Source: JAUIET01 sp039111475
Lineage (GTDB): Bacteria; Pseudomonadota; Gammaproteobacteria; Pseudomonadales; JAUIET01
Reading direction: 5' to 3'
Assembly: GCA_039111475.1 (NCBI GenBank)
Contig: JBCCIP010000006.1
Span: forward strand, 94,743 to 158,742
DNA: 64,000 nt
A model generated the notes under the pieces. That model was not told where the DNA came from and searched no databases. It saw only the letters and a program-made list of their open reading frames with translations. Below are positions 27,301 through 34,372 of the stretch, one piece after another. The number at the start of each line of letters is the position of its first letter. The stretch's first letter is position 1. Made by a program: the position numbers and the translations under genes.

Positions 27301-27301
27301 T
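21242..27301 (-). CDS. Giant LEPR-XLL surface protein with tandem repeats
   Basis: A 2019-residue exported repeat protein. The N-terminus carries the LEPR-XLL targeting-type motif (ELEQRLLFSA, residues 14-23). Then come about seven beta-rich repeats of roughly 55 residues (to about 450), one 120-residue Ig/cadherin-like repeat, a 300-residue block of three units of the type LHAI-LVE-LN-GD, and four more 120-residue repeats (about 878-1365). PKD/Ig-like and cadherin-like domains follow, then a Pro/Glu stretch near 1750-1780, one or two hydrophobic segments near 1915-1960 and an acidic tail. It is probably a cell-surface adhesin or structural protein. It stands alone. Confidence 0.87.
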   Translation of the reverse strand: MRRKHKKPGIICEELEQRLLFSAGGFDVGYAPSAELTGQNVERVLNNRELESIGVSQIEQPVKQALTVVVNNDETLVNPTSPNEEVTSGLNRGGANAIAMDAAGNTVVVWSDSARDGSGWGVYAQRFDANGDKVGAEIQVNNTTSGDQRYASVAMDDSGRFVVAFSSADASGNGIYLRRFAADGTAIDSADVLVNAGNTNGNQANATVALNASGQMAVAWQSNGSTPGVHARHFDMTSTAPGDQLPTDLITVESSSAADEPSVDINTSGRMVVVWEQSGDLFGRRYDHGNSTALSGRHDLNLAGFSEGSMTVAVQDTGEFAIAYRSDVFLFNGIWVRHFAANGSDQGASTRVSSSGQNPSIATGIDDSFIVVYEDSDASGNGVFAQKFDPNRVKVGSVFQVNSSTNLDQDSASIAVHDIDNFAVVWSGNGTQAGNIDANGVFKRQFGTATANTAPNATNLNAAETFIEDTPLNLADIVVSDTDNANTTVTLTLSDTSAGSLSIGTSGSVTSTFNSGTGVWNASGAINDVNTLLANLIFTPSLNYDSDFGINTSVSDGIASPVNGVKSMTALADDDAWHLMLATFDVSSPSGAPGLDSWTDSTFLRFSDPGFTLGEGSTNGTFSGVFDLEDFSSSSSRLHAIHYVGRDLSLGGASSPTIDVKAGDVLFATQSDETLTSVNSISIESKDVVLFSPTVAGDYSAGTFTIVLDEVDGSNLHAITLVERDTTLADGTVLNEGDFLFATGSKELGWFVTDDVGAGTTTGTTRVLLDGDDTNVDLSSDLRGIDLVEAGTTLGGVTLNSGDILVSTKDSIAGGQNSLAFTNNDVVRLDIGQTTWFAGNGNGSATVDILFHGDNVGLDSNSERVHALSMVPSVGASNNAPLATNLSAAEAYTEDVTLNLTDIVVTDTDNTNTTVTLTLSDLASGNLSTATSGSVTSAFNAATGVWQASGAIADVNTLLQGVSFTPGLNYDSDFSIGTSVDDGIAAPITGIKLFTATPVNDAPTATNLSAAEAYTEDTALNLSDIVVTDTDNANTTVTLTLSDPAAGSLDTATSGSVTSSFNAGTGVWQASGAIADVNTLLQDVSFTPGLNYDSDFSIGTSVDDGIAAPITGTKPFTATPVNDAPTATNLSAPESYLEDNPLNLANINVMDVDDAATRVVLRLSDPSAGSLSIGNSGTVTSTYNAGTGTWVASGAVSDVNALLASVVFTPSNNYSLDFNIQTSVDDSTNPPITGAKLFTATASNDAPIVINENTPESYIEDTLLNLVDIVVSDSDSANVTVVLTLSDSSAGTLSTATSGAVSSSFDSVNGIWTASGVIADVNALLAGVELSPTLNYNSSFNISVSVSDGVAPAVLGTKAITGSAVNDEPIAQVAPPAAIFEGDALALDASGSSDIDGSIQRYDWDIGADGSIEVSSATPSINLTWETLNTFGLVDDGSYQVSLRATDDLDATDTQTFAVSVNNTAPTIALSGDSSVTEGDAYELTVNAIDPGDDLLGNLLIDWGDGTTDSIIGGVGTYSHEYSIEAANRTIEVIASDEDGSYPAVQLSISVTANNQPSGEITIDSGAEVSVGDTLSFSSTLSDADGISGSINYQWQRDGNDIPGANGNSYVLTEADAGASISIVATYVDGLGNPESVSSTTTVSVLSNQAPSISLSDESISLLENLDTSMRIALSDITVMDDNLGDNTLLLSGPNAELFEIDSGILYLKAGVALDYESVVRLEVTVSVDDETVGSGIDDSKVFAVNVQDVDEAEPEPEPKPKPEPEPEPQVIPPPPPAQDDTQSPASSVPNNTDVAAETTEPVNAVSAENTAPEPLERLPGAGGGSSFVEEPVRVATINGIDGVPVDQITRSAFVERNGAAQNQATINVALLEQLSALDLDNPQLRTTQLILDEPEFADPMADFSILDNGGFVKNLDNVRLQLQANHNSDQIVIGSTIVTTTSLSVGYVIWLIRGSVLLSSLLTSVPAWRIIDPLPVLAGALQDDDEDDESLQSILEEQEETEELSDDDSDPKDYSRRD
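21996..22043. repeat. Hexanucleotide repeat in the LEPR-XLL gene
   Basis: Eight tandem copies of GGCTCA or GGCTTA. On the coding (minus) strand they encode the alternating Glu-Pro/Lys-Pro linker near residue 1755. Such tracts can change length by slippage; because each unit is six bases, changes keep the frame. Confidence 0.8.
23939..24670. repeat. Two near-identical 366-bp tandem copies
   Basis: Positions 23939-24304 and 24305-24670 match base for base over long runs (for example around the shared TATAGGCGCCGCAATACCGT), with a period of exactly 366 bases, or 122 codons. They encode the second and third of five Ig/cadherin-like units of the LEPR-XLL protein. The other units share the pattern but differ much more, so this pair is a recent duplication or is homogenised by gene conversion. 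Confidence 0.85.
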
Positions 27302-27676
27302 ATTGCCTGATCAGCCCTTAGGGTCTCATCTCGATCCTTCCGATCCATACACTGATAGGAACAGCGAACCGCATTCGCCTAAATGCGGAAGGTGTGTTGT
27401 TTATCTATTCAGTGTAGATGTTGAGCATGCATCCATTGGGCACAATGGACTGTTTAGGACGGATGACCAGCGTGCTCGGGTATTAATCGTTCAATTTTTA
27501 TTCGATATTGTAGGAACAGGCAACTCGGGCCTGGCAATCCACACAATGCTTGTGCTCGCGATTATGTGAGCCACATCGTATTTTCTTAAACAAGTGTTGC
27601 CGCAGTGCGCCCTTTTGAACAATAGAGCATGAACATAAAGTGATCGAGAGGTTTACAATAGTGTTTGGCGTATTAG
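27302..27676. other. Divergent gene-free region
   Basis: Lies between the starts of the LEPR-XLL gene (minus) and the PQQ/cytochrome fusion (plus). It must contain both promoters, but I see no clear promoter pair, palindrome or RNA gene. An open frame inside it has no family resemblance. Confidence 0.5.
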
Positions 27677-27688
27677 GTGAGTATTCGC

Positions 27689-29905
27689 ATGCCGCATTTG
27701 ACCGATAGAAAGCAGTTCGCTCTTGCCTGTGTACTGCTTATGGTTGTTTCAGCATGCGGTGGCGGTGGTGGCTCTGGTTCGCCCGCCACGCCTACTCCTG
27801 TCACCACAACCCCTCCTCAGCAAGAACCAGAGCCAGCCTTCGGCCTGGTCATGCGCGCGTCATTGCAGGCACCTCAGTTTGCCATCAATCCCGTCGGCAC
27901 TGCGGAAATCGAGTTATTTGATGCCTTTCCTTCTCTAAATTTTAACAACGCTGTTTACTTAACAGCTATTCCCGGCAGTAGTGATCTGGCGATTGTTGAA
28001 CAGGGCGGCCGCATTGTGCGATTTAATCCTTCAAATGCTTCAAGCGTAACAGTGATGTTGGATATCAGTGCACGTCAACCGATGCAAGCCAATGAAGAAG
28101 GCCTACTGGGGCTAGCGTTTGATCCAGATTACGAAAACAATGGTCGTGCATACGTGCATTACACAGAGCATGGTCCACGCCGATCCGTTTTATCTCGGCT
28201 GTTGCGATCCACTGTGAATCCACTGCAACTGGACTCGGCTACGGAGCAGGTATTACTTGAGCAAGACCAACCTTTTTCAAACCACAATGGCGGCATGTTG
28301 GCCTATGGTCCTGATAACATGTTGTATATGGCGCTTGGTGATGGCGGATCTGCAAACGATCCGCAGAATAATTCGCAGCGCTTATCCAACCTACTTGGCA
28401 AATTGCTACGCCTGGATGTATCGGGTGCAGGCTTGGCGATACCAGCAGATAATCCGTTTGTGGGTCAGGCAGGAGCACGTGGCGAAATATGGGCGTATGG
28501 TTTGCGCAATCCCTGGCGATTCTCTTTTGATAGACTAACAGGTACGCTTTGGCTTGGTGATGTAGGACAAAACTCTCGCGAGGAAATTGACATCATCACC
28601 CGGGGTGGGAACTATGGGTGGCGAGTGTTTGAAGCGGAAGAGCGCTTTGATGACAGCCAGAACAGCCTGCCCGATTCAGCCTTTACAGCGCCCGTATTCA
28701 GTTATGGCCGCGACAGTGGCTTCTCGATCACTGGCGGCTATGTCTATCGTGGCTCTACTGCACCTTCTATTCAAGGGCAGTATGTGTATGCGGATTTTGG
28801 TGGGGAAGTGTGGGCGCTGGAATACGATGGTGCATCGGTTGGCGAAAACCGAAGCCTTGGAATATTAAATTCCGTATCGTCTTTTGGTGAAGATGCGACT
28901 GGCGAATTGTTTGCTGTATCACTAGGCGGGAGTGTATTCGGTTTTAGGGAAAGTTCTAGCGGGAATGCTGCCGCTCCAGGCTTGCTGTCTGAAACCGGCT
29001 TGTTTGCCGACTTAGTCTCTCTAACGCCTGCAAACGGTATGATTGAGTACGCAGTGAATGCTGAGTTCTGGAGCGATGGCGCTCGCAAACAGCGCTGGAT
29101 TGGCATTCCGGATGGTCAACAGATTGAATTTAGCAACACCGGAAACTGGGTGTTCCCGCTGGGAACAGTGGTAGTAAAACACTTTGAGCTTGAGTTACAA
29201 GAAGGTGTACCCGAAAGTGCAAGACGTATGGAAACGCGCGTACTGGTGAATACCGATAATGGTTTCCAGGGCTATGTTTACCGCTGGAACGACGACCAGA
29301 CCGACGCCCGATTACTCAGTGGTAGCGAACAACAGTCTTTGCAAATAGAAACTGCGAACGGCAACCGAACCCAAGTCTGGCATTACCCTTCAAGGGCGGA
29401 ATGCCTGGCCTGCCATACGGTCGCTGCCGGTGAAGTGCTTGGTGTAAATACACGGCAGATGAACAGAACGTTCGCTTACCCAGCGGCCAGCGACAACCAG
29501 TTGAGAAGTTGGAACAACATCGGTTTGTTTAGCGAAGAGATTGGTGCCGCTGAACAATGGCAGCAAATGGTTGATGCCACTGACACCGCACAATCCTTGG
29601 AAAACCGAGCCAGGGCGTATCTTGACGCCAATTGTGCGAACTGTCATCGGCCGGGTGGTGCGTCCGGAAGTTCTTTGGATCTTCGCTATTCGACAGAAAC
29701 CAACGACCTCAACGCAATCAACATTGAGCCCCAGGTGCCATCTGCTTCCACCGCAGATCGCCTTATTGTTCCAGGAAATCGCGAATCAAGTGTTGTCTTG
29801 CAGCGCATGCGGTCGCTGGATGAGAGCAGAATGCCACCTATCTCGAGCAATACCATAGACCGTGAGGGTGTGGACCTGATTGGAGAGTGGATAGACGCTC
29901 TTTAA
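27689..29905 (+). CDS. PQQ sugar dehydrogenase-dihaem cytochrome c fusion
   Basis: A periplasmic lipoprotein (lipobox VVSAC, then a Gly/Pro-rich linker). The first half is a six-bladed soluble aldose/glucose dehydrogenase-like domain: NEEGLLGLAFDP, HNGGMLAYGPDNMLYMALGDG and YGLRNPWRFSFD are the family's catalytic-face motifs. The second half resembles SO2930-type dihaem cytochromes (FWSDGARKQRW, NWVFPLGTVVVKHFEL), with haem sites CLACH and CANCH. Electrons from sugar or alcohol oxidation could pass within one chain. The start is ATG 27689, or GTG 27677 four codons earlier. Confidence 0.85.
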   Translation: MPHLTDRKQFALACVLLMVVSACGGGGGSGSPATPTPVTTTPPQQEPEPAFGLVMRASLQAPQFAINPVGTAEIELFDAFPSLNFNNAVYLTAIPGSSDLAIVEQGGRIVRFNPSNASSVTVMLDISARQPMQANEEGLLGLAFDPDYENNGRAYVHYTEHGPRRSVLSRLLRSTVNPLQLDSATEQVLLEQDQPFSNHNGGMLAYGPDNMLYMALGDGGSANDPQNNSQRLSNLLGKLLRLDVSGAGLAIPADNPFVGQAGARGEIWAYGLRNPWRFSFDRLTGTLWLGDVGQNSREEIDIITRGGNYGWRVFEAEERFDDSQNSLPDSAFTAPVFSYGRDSGFSITGGYVYRGSTAPSIQGQYVYADFGGEVWALEYDGASVGENRSLGILNSVSSFGEDATGELFAVSLGGSVFGFRESSSGNAAAPGLLSETGLFADLVSLTPANGMIEYAVNAEFWSDGARKQRWIGIPDGQQIEFSNTGNWVFPLGTVVVKHFELELQEGVPESARRMETRVLVNTDNGFQGYVYRWNDDQTDARLLSGSEQQSLQIETANGNRTQVWHYPSRAECLACHTVAAGEVLGVNTRQMNRTFAYPAASDNQLRSWNNIGLFSEEIGAAEQWQQMVDATDTAQSLENRARAYLDANCANCHRPGGASGSSLDLRYSTETNDLNAINIEPQVPSASTADRLIVPGNRESSVVLQRMRSLDESRMPPISSNTIDREGVDLIGEWIDAL

Positions 29906-30104
29906 GCAATGAAAAGCGTCTGTTGGCGAATAGGCGCAGCGGCTGGCCGTGTCAACACCGCAGTATTCCAGATGGCCGACTTTGCCTTCAATATCGTGAA
30001 GCCGCCCCAACAAATGGCAACCCAGCCTCAGAACATTCTTTACTGAACTGGCCACTGTTTTGATTGTCTTACCATTCTCAAGCCCTGGCAAAGGACAATT
30101 TACA

Positions 30105-30800
30105 TTGAAACGATCGTCGCTGGCTGCCTGCGTAATGGCTAATTGCCTGGTGGTTGGACAGGCGTTTGCCCTCGAATTCACGCCTTCCGCTGTATTGAGC
30201 CTGAAGACAGAGCCGATTTACCGGGGCATTTCGGAATCTGAAAATAACCAGGCAGCGGCGCTTAATGTGGATTTGCCGCTGTCAGAAAACTGGATGGCAG
30301 GTATCGGGGCGAGCTCAGTGCTAACAGGTGGGGATAATCAGCGCGATCGCTCTATTACGTCTTATTTCAGTTACAACAATGAGATTAACAATACACTCGT
30401 AGTGGGTGCATCGTTGCTGCACCGGGCATTTCCCGGGTCGATAAAGGAATGGGATTACACAGAACTACAAACCAGTGTTCGCTGGAATGATGCCGTCAGC
30501 GTCACATTGGCCTACGCCGACAATTACTACCATCACGATACGGCCACGATAACTGCCGGCATAGATTGGTTCAAACCAATTTCAGCACGCAGGTATTGGT
30601 CAGCCTCACTTGGCACTACCAAATTTGACAATGCCATCATCAGCGAATACGTCTATGCGAACCTGGGCGTGGGTTGGCGCAAAGGACCAATGACGGCCGA
30701 GATCAGCTACGGCTACACCACTCGCCACGACGTTGTGTTGTTTGGCTACGTTATTGAATCGCCAGAACTGCAGCTTAACCTGACTTACTTTGCCTGGTAG
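30105..30800 (+). CDS. Outer-membrane beta-barrel-like protein (TIGR02001 type)
   Basis: A secreted protein of about 232 residues: signal peptide to GQAFA, then repeated amphipathic strands with alternating aromatic residues, ending in Trp (LQLNLTYFAW) as outer-membrane barrels do. YRGISESENNQAAALNVD resembles the TIGR02001 family of uncharacterised Gram-negative proteins. The TTG at 30105 is preferred because AAAGGA sits 9 bases before it and the signal peptide begins there; a longer TTG frame from 30060 lacks these. The end overlaps the convergent S8 protease gene by 16 bases. Confidence 0.75.
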   Translation: MKRSSLAACVMANCLVVGQAFALEFTPSAVLSLKTEPIYRGISESENNQAAALNVDLPLSENWMAGIGASSVLTGGDNQRDRSITSYFSYNNEINNTLVVGASLLHRAFPGSIKEWDYTELQTSVRWNDAVSVTLAYADNYYHHDTATITAGIDWFKPISARRYWSASLGTTKFDNAIISEYVYANLGVGWRKGPMTAEISYGYTTRHDVVLFGYVIESPELQLNLTYFAW

Positions 30801-31999
30801 AACGCTTTTTCGATACCGAAGTCGATCTTTTGCAGGCTTTGACCAATTTCGTTCGCCGGCAACTCAGGCATACCCTCCAATAACAGGGCTGCAACGCCTG
30901 CTATGTGTGGCGCGGCAATCGAATGGCCACTTACCACGTCGTATTGGTCATTGGGTTGCAAGGTGATAGAACTGTAAGGCGCTGCGATTTCCCAAGGCCA
31001 CAGCTCAGCAACTCTAGCATGAGCGCCCATAGCAAACAGCACGCCCCCATCTTTTCGCCACTTAGGGAACCTTTGGTCCCTTGCGCGGTTGGGATCAAAC
31101 GCTGTTATAACCTGCGCGCCGTTGTCAATGACTGTATCAAGTAGCATTTCCAGCAATGGATCGTAAGGTCCACTGAGGCTGAGATTTAAAATATCGAAAT
31201 CGTTCTCTATCGCGAAATCAAGAGCGGCTGATAGCGTTAAAGTATTGCACGCAGCCGCTGCGCCAGAGGCTTGTGTTTGCCAGCAGGCGCGCGCTATTTG
31301 AACGCCGGCGTGTGGCGCGATGCCTGCTATTCCAATGCCATTAGCGTGTTTTGCCGACAGCACACCGACAACCGCTGTACCGTGCAATTCTTTTTCAAAC
31401 CCTAGTTCTTTACCCACAAAATCGAACTGCCGAATACTGGCGTCTCTCAAGTCCTCATGCTGCACATCCGCGAAGGTGTCGATCACGAGAATGTTGATGG
31501 CTTTTCCGGTTTTACCCGGTGCTATCGTTTTCAGTGCGTTTGAGTCAAACGCTTGCAAATGTTGGAATGGTTCTTGCGCCGAAAGCGTCTCAAACTTATT
31601 AAATGGCTGCGCCATTTTGATTCGTTTGTCTTTCAAAGCTTTACGTATCAAGGCCTCAGGGTCGTTGGATTCCACTAACAGGCAGAGTAACTTTTGACTG
31701 CGTATTGGCCACTGCGACAACAGGGTAACACCTAAGTCTTTGGACACGGATCGGGCAGTGCGGGCGAGTAATGGGTCGGCGTCATACGCTTGACGGCTGG
31801 TGTAGCCCGGTGTACTCAGGCCACGCTGACGATGCAATGGTCTGGGGTCTTCCAACACCAATACCACAGTATTTTCGCCGGCTTGAGAGTCGATTGAAGG
31901 CGCAATGAATGTATTGCTTAGCAACGCAGTGTGCGTGCACGCGCTCAAGCCACTCAGCAGACACAACAGAACCAGCAATAGGCTGAGCGCATTACTCAT
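30785..31999 (-). CDS. S8 (subtilisin-like) serine protease lipoprotein
   Basis: A 404-residue lipoprotein (signal ending LSAC, Cys21). The S8 triad is visible: Asp174 (VIDTFADV, with DTF replacing the usual DTG), His206 (LHGTAVVGVL) and Ser360 (GHSIAAPHIAGVAALL). Residues about 84-137 resemble an inhibitor-I9-type prodomain. The oxyanion Asn is not obvious in the usual AAGN form, so activity should not be assumed. It overlaps the anti-sigma gene by four bases (ATGA), making sigma, anti-sigma and protease one operon. Confidence 0.85.
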   Translation of the reverse strand: MSNALSLLLVLLCLLSGLSACTHTALLSNTFIAPSIDSQAGENTVVLVLEDPRPLHRQRGLSTPGYTSRQAYDADPLLARTARSVSKDLGVTLLSQWPIRSQKLLCLLVESNDPEALIRKALKDKRIKMAQPFNKFETLSAQEPFQHLQAFDSNALKTIAPGKTGKAINILVIDTFADVQHEDLRDASIRQFDFVGKELGFEKELHGTAVVGVLSAKHANGIGIAGIAPHAGVQIARACWQTQASGAAAACNTLTLSAALDFAIENDFDILNLSLSGPYDPLLEMLLDTVIDNGAQVITAFDPNRARDQRFPKWRKDGGVLFAMGAHARVAELWPWEIAAPYSSITLQPNDQYDVVSGHSIAAPHIAGVAALLLEGMPELPANEIGQSLQKIDFGIEKAFYQAK

Positions 32000-32610
32000 T
32001 CGACCGCTCCGGTCAGCGATACGAATTCCACCGACTGCTCCTGTTTCAGTGCATTGAGCAATTGCTCTGCGGGTGTTTGTTTTGGCAGCTTGTACACGAT
32101 TGAGTTGAGTGCCCCGGCTGCGTCAATCACTTCAAGATTGTACTGCAATGCGATCTCATCGCGACGATGTTCACTAATCCCGTCGCTGAAGATCACGCGC
32201 AGCATCTTATGTTCGTGCTCAGGTGCCGATACGGGTGCGGACAAAGCCTCGAACTCATTGGTGGCAGGGTCATCTTTTTGCACCATCAATGGTAGTGCAA
32301 CAATGACAAACAGAACTGCTGCGGCTATCGCCGGCAGTGAATACCTACTCTGAGAGGAATTACTCTGGCGGTCTTCTGCATCGATTCGTTGAAGCAGTGC
32401 ATCAAAGTTAGCGGCGTTTACTTCGGCCGTATTCTGCTCTGTTCCCAAGCTTGCGACCAATGCTTGCTCAACGCGCACCTGCTTTTCAAACCGTTTGTCG
32501 CGCTGCATGAGCTCTTCAATTTGTTGACGGCGCTGCGCATCTACTCGGCCTAGCACATAGTCAGGTATGTATTCATCCAGACTGTTCGCTTCTGATTCAA
32601 TAGCACTCAT
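31996..32610 (-). CDS. Anti-sigma factor with prodomain-like periplasmic domain
   Basis: A 204-residue single-pass membrane protein. The cytoplasmic N-terminus (IPDYVLGRVDAQRRQQIEEL) is like anti-sigma domains that hold ECF sigma factors. A membrane helix lies at about 91-110. The periplasmic part, about 136-197 (LRVIFSDGISEHRRDEIALQ ... VEFVSL), strongly resembles the prodomain of S8 proteases. ATGA overlaps join it to the sigma gene before it and the S8 protease after it. The coupling suggests the protease, or its prodomain surface, senses or controls sigma release. Confidence 0.82.
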   Translation of the reverse strand: MSAIESEANSLDEYIPDYVLGRVDAQRRQQIEELMQRDKRFEKQVRVEQALVASLGTEQNTAEVNAANFDALLQRIDAEDRQSNSSQSRYSLPAIAAAVLFVIVALPLMVQKDDPATNEFEALSAPVSAPEHEHKMLRVIFSDGISEHRRDEIALQYNLEVIDAAGALNSIVYKLPKQTPAEQLLNALKQEQSVEFVSLTGAVE

Positions 32611-33311
32611 AACAGTTCTCCCTGCGCCGCAAACCGCGATACTGATTGATCACTTTCCATCAACTCAACGACGTCCCGCAACTTATGCCTTGCGTAGCGT
32701 AACCGCGCCTTCACCGTGTTCAACCCAGAATGGGTAATCTCGGCGATCTCAGGCAGGGAAAAGCCCATGTAATAGTTTAGCTCCAAAACCATTCGTTGTT
32801 TTGGTGCCAATTCCAGCAAGGCTCGTTCGATAATTCTCGACTCTACTAATTGTTGTACGTGGTCTTCAGTTACTTGCTCTTCGATCATTTCAAGTTGGTC
32901 CTGCAGTTCGTACTGTTTGTTCTGTTTCTTTAACATGCCCAGGCAGGTTCGATAGGCGATGGTAAATACCCATGAGGATACTTTGGCGTTGCCTTTGAAC
33001 TGAGCTGCCTTAGACCATACCTGGTACATTACTTCGTTATATGCTTCGTCAATCAATGTGTTGTCGTGAGTCAAACGCCGCAAAAATCCGCATACACGCG
33101 ACCTCAACATCGTGTACAGCACCTCCAAGGCGTCCTGATCGCGTTGAATAGCGATACGCTCTATCAGTTGCCGTTCTCTTTTGTCAGCTAATTGGATAAC
33201 GTTATTTGCGCTGTCTTTCACTTGTTTCTCTGTTGAACCTGTTTTCTCGAACGCAGTCATACTTGGCATTGGAATCACATTCACCGTGCTCTTCGAAATT
33301 CCGTGAATCAC
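32607..33311 (-). CDS. ECF-type RNA polymerase sigma factor
   Basis: A group IV sigma-70 factor. Region 2 is seen in FLRRLTHDNTLIDEAYNEVM and VSSWVFTIAYRTCLG; region 4 in LAPKQRMVLELNYYMGFSLP with HTH EIAEITHSGLNTVKARLRYA. The GTG at 33311 gives 234 residues, but the N-terminal 40 are not typical, and ATG codons at 33269 or 33260 may be the real start. It heads the operon with its anti-sigma and the S8 protease. The divergent spondin genes are natural candidate targets. Confidence 0.9.
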   Translation of the reverse strand: MIHGISKSTVNVIPMPSMTAFEKTGSTEKQVKDSANNVIQLADKRERQLIERIAIQRDQDALEVLYTMLRSRVCGFLRRLTHDNTLIDEAYNEVMYQVWSKAAQFKGNAKVSSWVFTIAYRTCLGMLKKQNKQYELQDQLEMIEEQVTEDHVQQLVESRIIERALLELAPKQRMVLELNYYMGFSLPEIAEITHSGLNTVKARLRYARHKLRDVVELMESDQSVSRFAAQGELL

Positions 33312-33434
33312 CTTACATACACTCCCGACTCTCAGTGCCAGATCGCTATTTAAGCGACAGATGAACAGTAAGAGGGTCGCAACCGCAAAATGGGTCTTTG
33401 AAACGGTCTAAATATTTTTTTTCAACTAATTAGA

Positions 33435-33449
33435 CCCAATCGCATTGGG
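33435..33449. promoter_or_regulatory. Short perfect palindrome between sigma and spondin genes
   Basis: CCCAAT, a three-base loop, then ATTGGG, in the 226-base divergent region. No T tract follows on either strand in the right orientation, so it is more likely an operator or a hairpin in the 5' leader of the spondin transcript than a terminator. Confidence 0.3.
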
Positions 33450-33537
33450 AAGTTCTCTTACTTGTACCAAATCATCGCAGTAACGACGGGTTTGGTGCCC
33501 ATTTTTAACGACCAAAAGGGTCAACGGAGAACATCTA

Positions 33538-34359
33538 ATGCGAAAAACTTTGATAAGCACCGCGCTGCTCACCCAGTTATTCACCTCGGCCCAGGCGGCC
33601 GAGCTAACCGTAAGCATCACTAACCTGACTCAGGGTATGTCTTTTACCCCACGGTTGTTGGTAGCACACAATGCAGAAGTAGACTTATTTGAACCGGGTA
33701 CCGCGCCCACGCGCGCGTTGGCGTGGGTTGCCGAAGCAGGCGTAATTACTGAAGCACAGAACGCCGCCAGCGCCAGCAGCAATTTCGAGTATTTACTCGA
33801 GCGGCCTGAAAACGCGGACAACAATACCTGGCAGGCTTTTGGTATTGGTGGGCCGCCACTGCCACCGGCCACTACTTCGGCCGAGTACATGTTTGACAGC
33901 GAGGACTTTGCATACCTGTCATTGGTGACCATGTTGATTCCCACCAATGACGCATTCGCTGGTTTGGATACTTGGAGAATACCCACTGAACCGGGCACCT
34001 ATACGGTTACTCTGAATGCCTATGACGCCGGCTCAGAAGCCAATGACGAAATTAGCACTCTTAGAACGGATATCACTGAAGCCGTTACCGGTTTACCGAT
34101 TGGCGGTTATGCGGTGCCCGGCATGGCTGGATCAGGCAACCCAAACGCGACCAATGTTGGTACTGGCGGCACTGGGGTTGCGTTGGAAATTCAACCAGAC
34201 AACACCTTGTCTGACGAGCCAGGCGATCGTGAGGGTGTTGTGCACATCCACCGCAACGTATTGGGTGACACTGACCCGAATGGTGGTATTAGCGATCTGG
34301 ACTCACGCGTACACCGATGGTTGAACCCCGTGGCCCGAATGACGATCACCGTTAATTAA
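33538..34359 (+). CDS. Secreted spondin-domain protein
   Basis: A 273-residue exported protein with a signal peptide cut near SAQAAE and one spondin-type domain. Landmarks shared with the next gene are VSITNLTQGMSFTPRLLVAH, TMLIPTNDAFAGLDTWRIP and AYDAGSEANDE, and a closing HRWLNPVARMTITV. Bacterial spondin domains are of unknown function, with adhesion or matrix roles proposed from eukaryotic relatives. The ATG follows CGGAGA. It lies divergent from the ECF sigma operon. Confidence 0.85.
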   Translation: MRKTLISTALLTQLFTSAQAAELTVSITNLTQGMSFTPRLLVAHNAEVDLFEPGTAPTRALAWVAEAGVITEAQNAASASSNFEYLLERPENADNNTWQAFGIGGPPLPPATTSAEYMFDSEDFAYLSLVTMLIPTNDAFAGLDTWRIPTEPGTYTVTLNAYDAGSEANDEISTLRTDITEAVTGLPIGGYAVPGMAGSGNPNATNVGTGGTGVALEIQPDNTLSDEPGDREGVVHIHRNVLGDTDPNGGISDLDSRVHRWLNPVARMTITVN

Positions 34360-34372
34360 TCGAGGAATAGGC

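Noticed and set aside
29786..30181. 131-codon minus-strand frame between the PQQ fusion and the barrel protein
   Set aside because: Overlaps both well-supported genes and its composition is that of an antisense frame.
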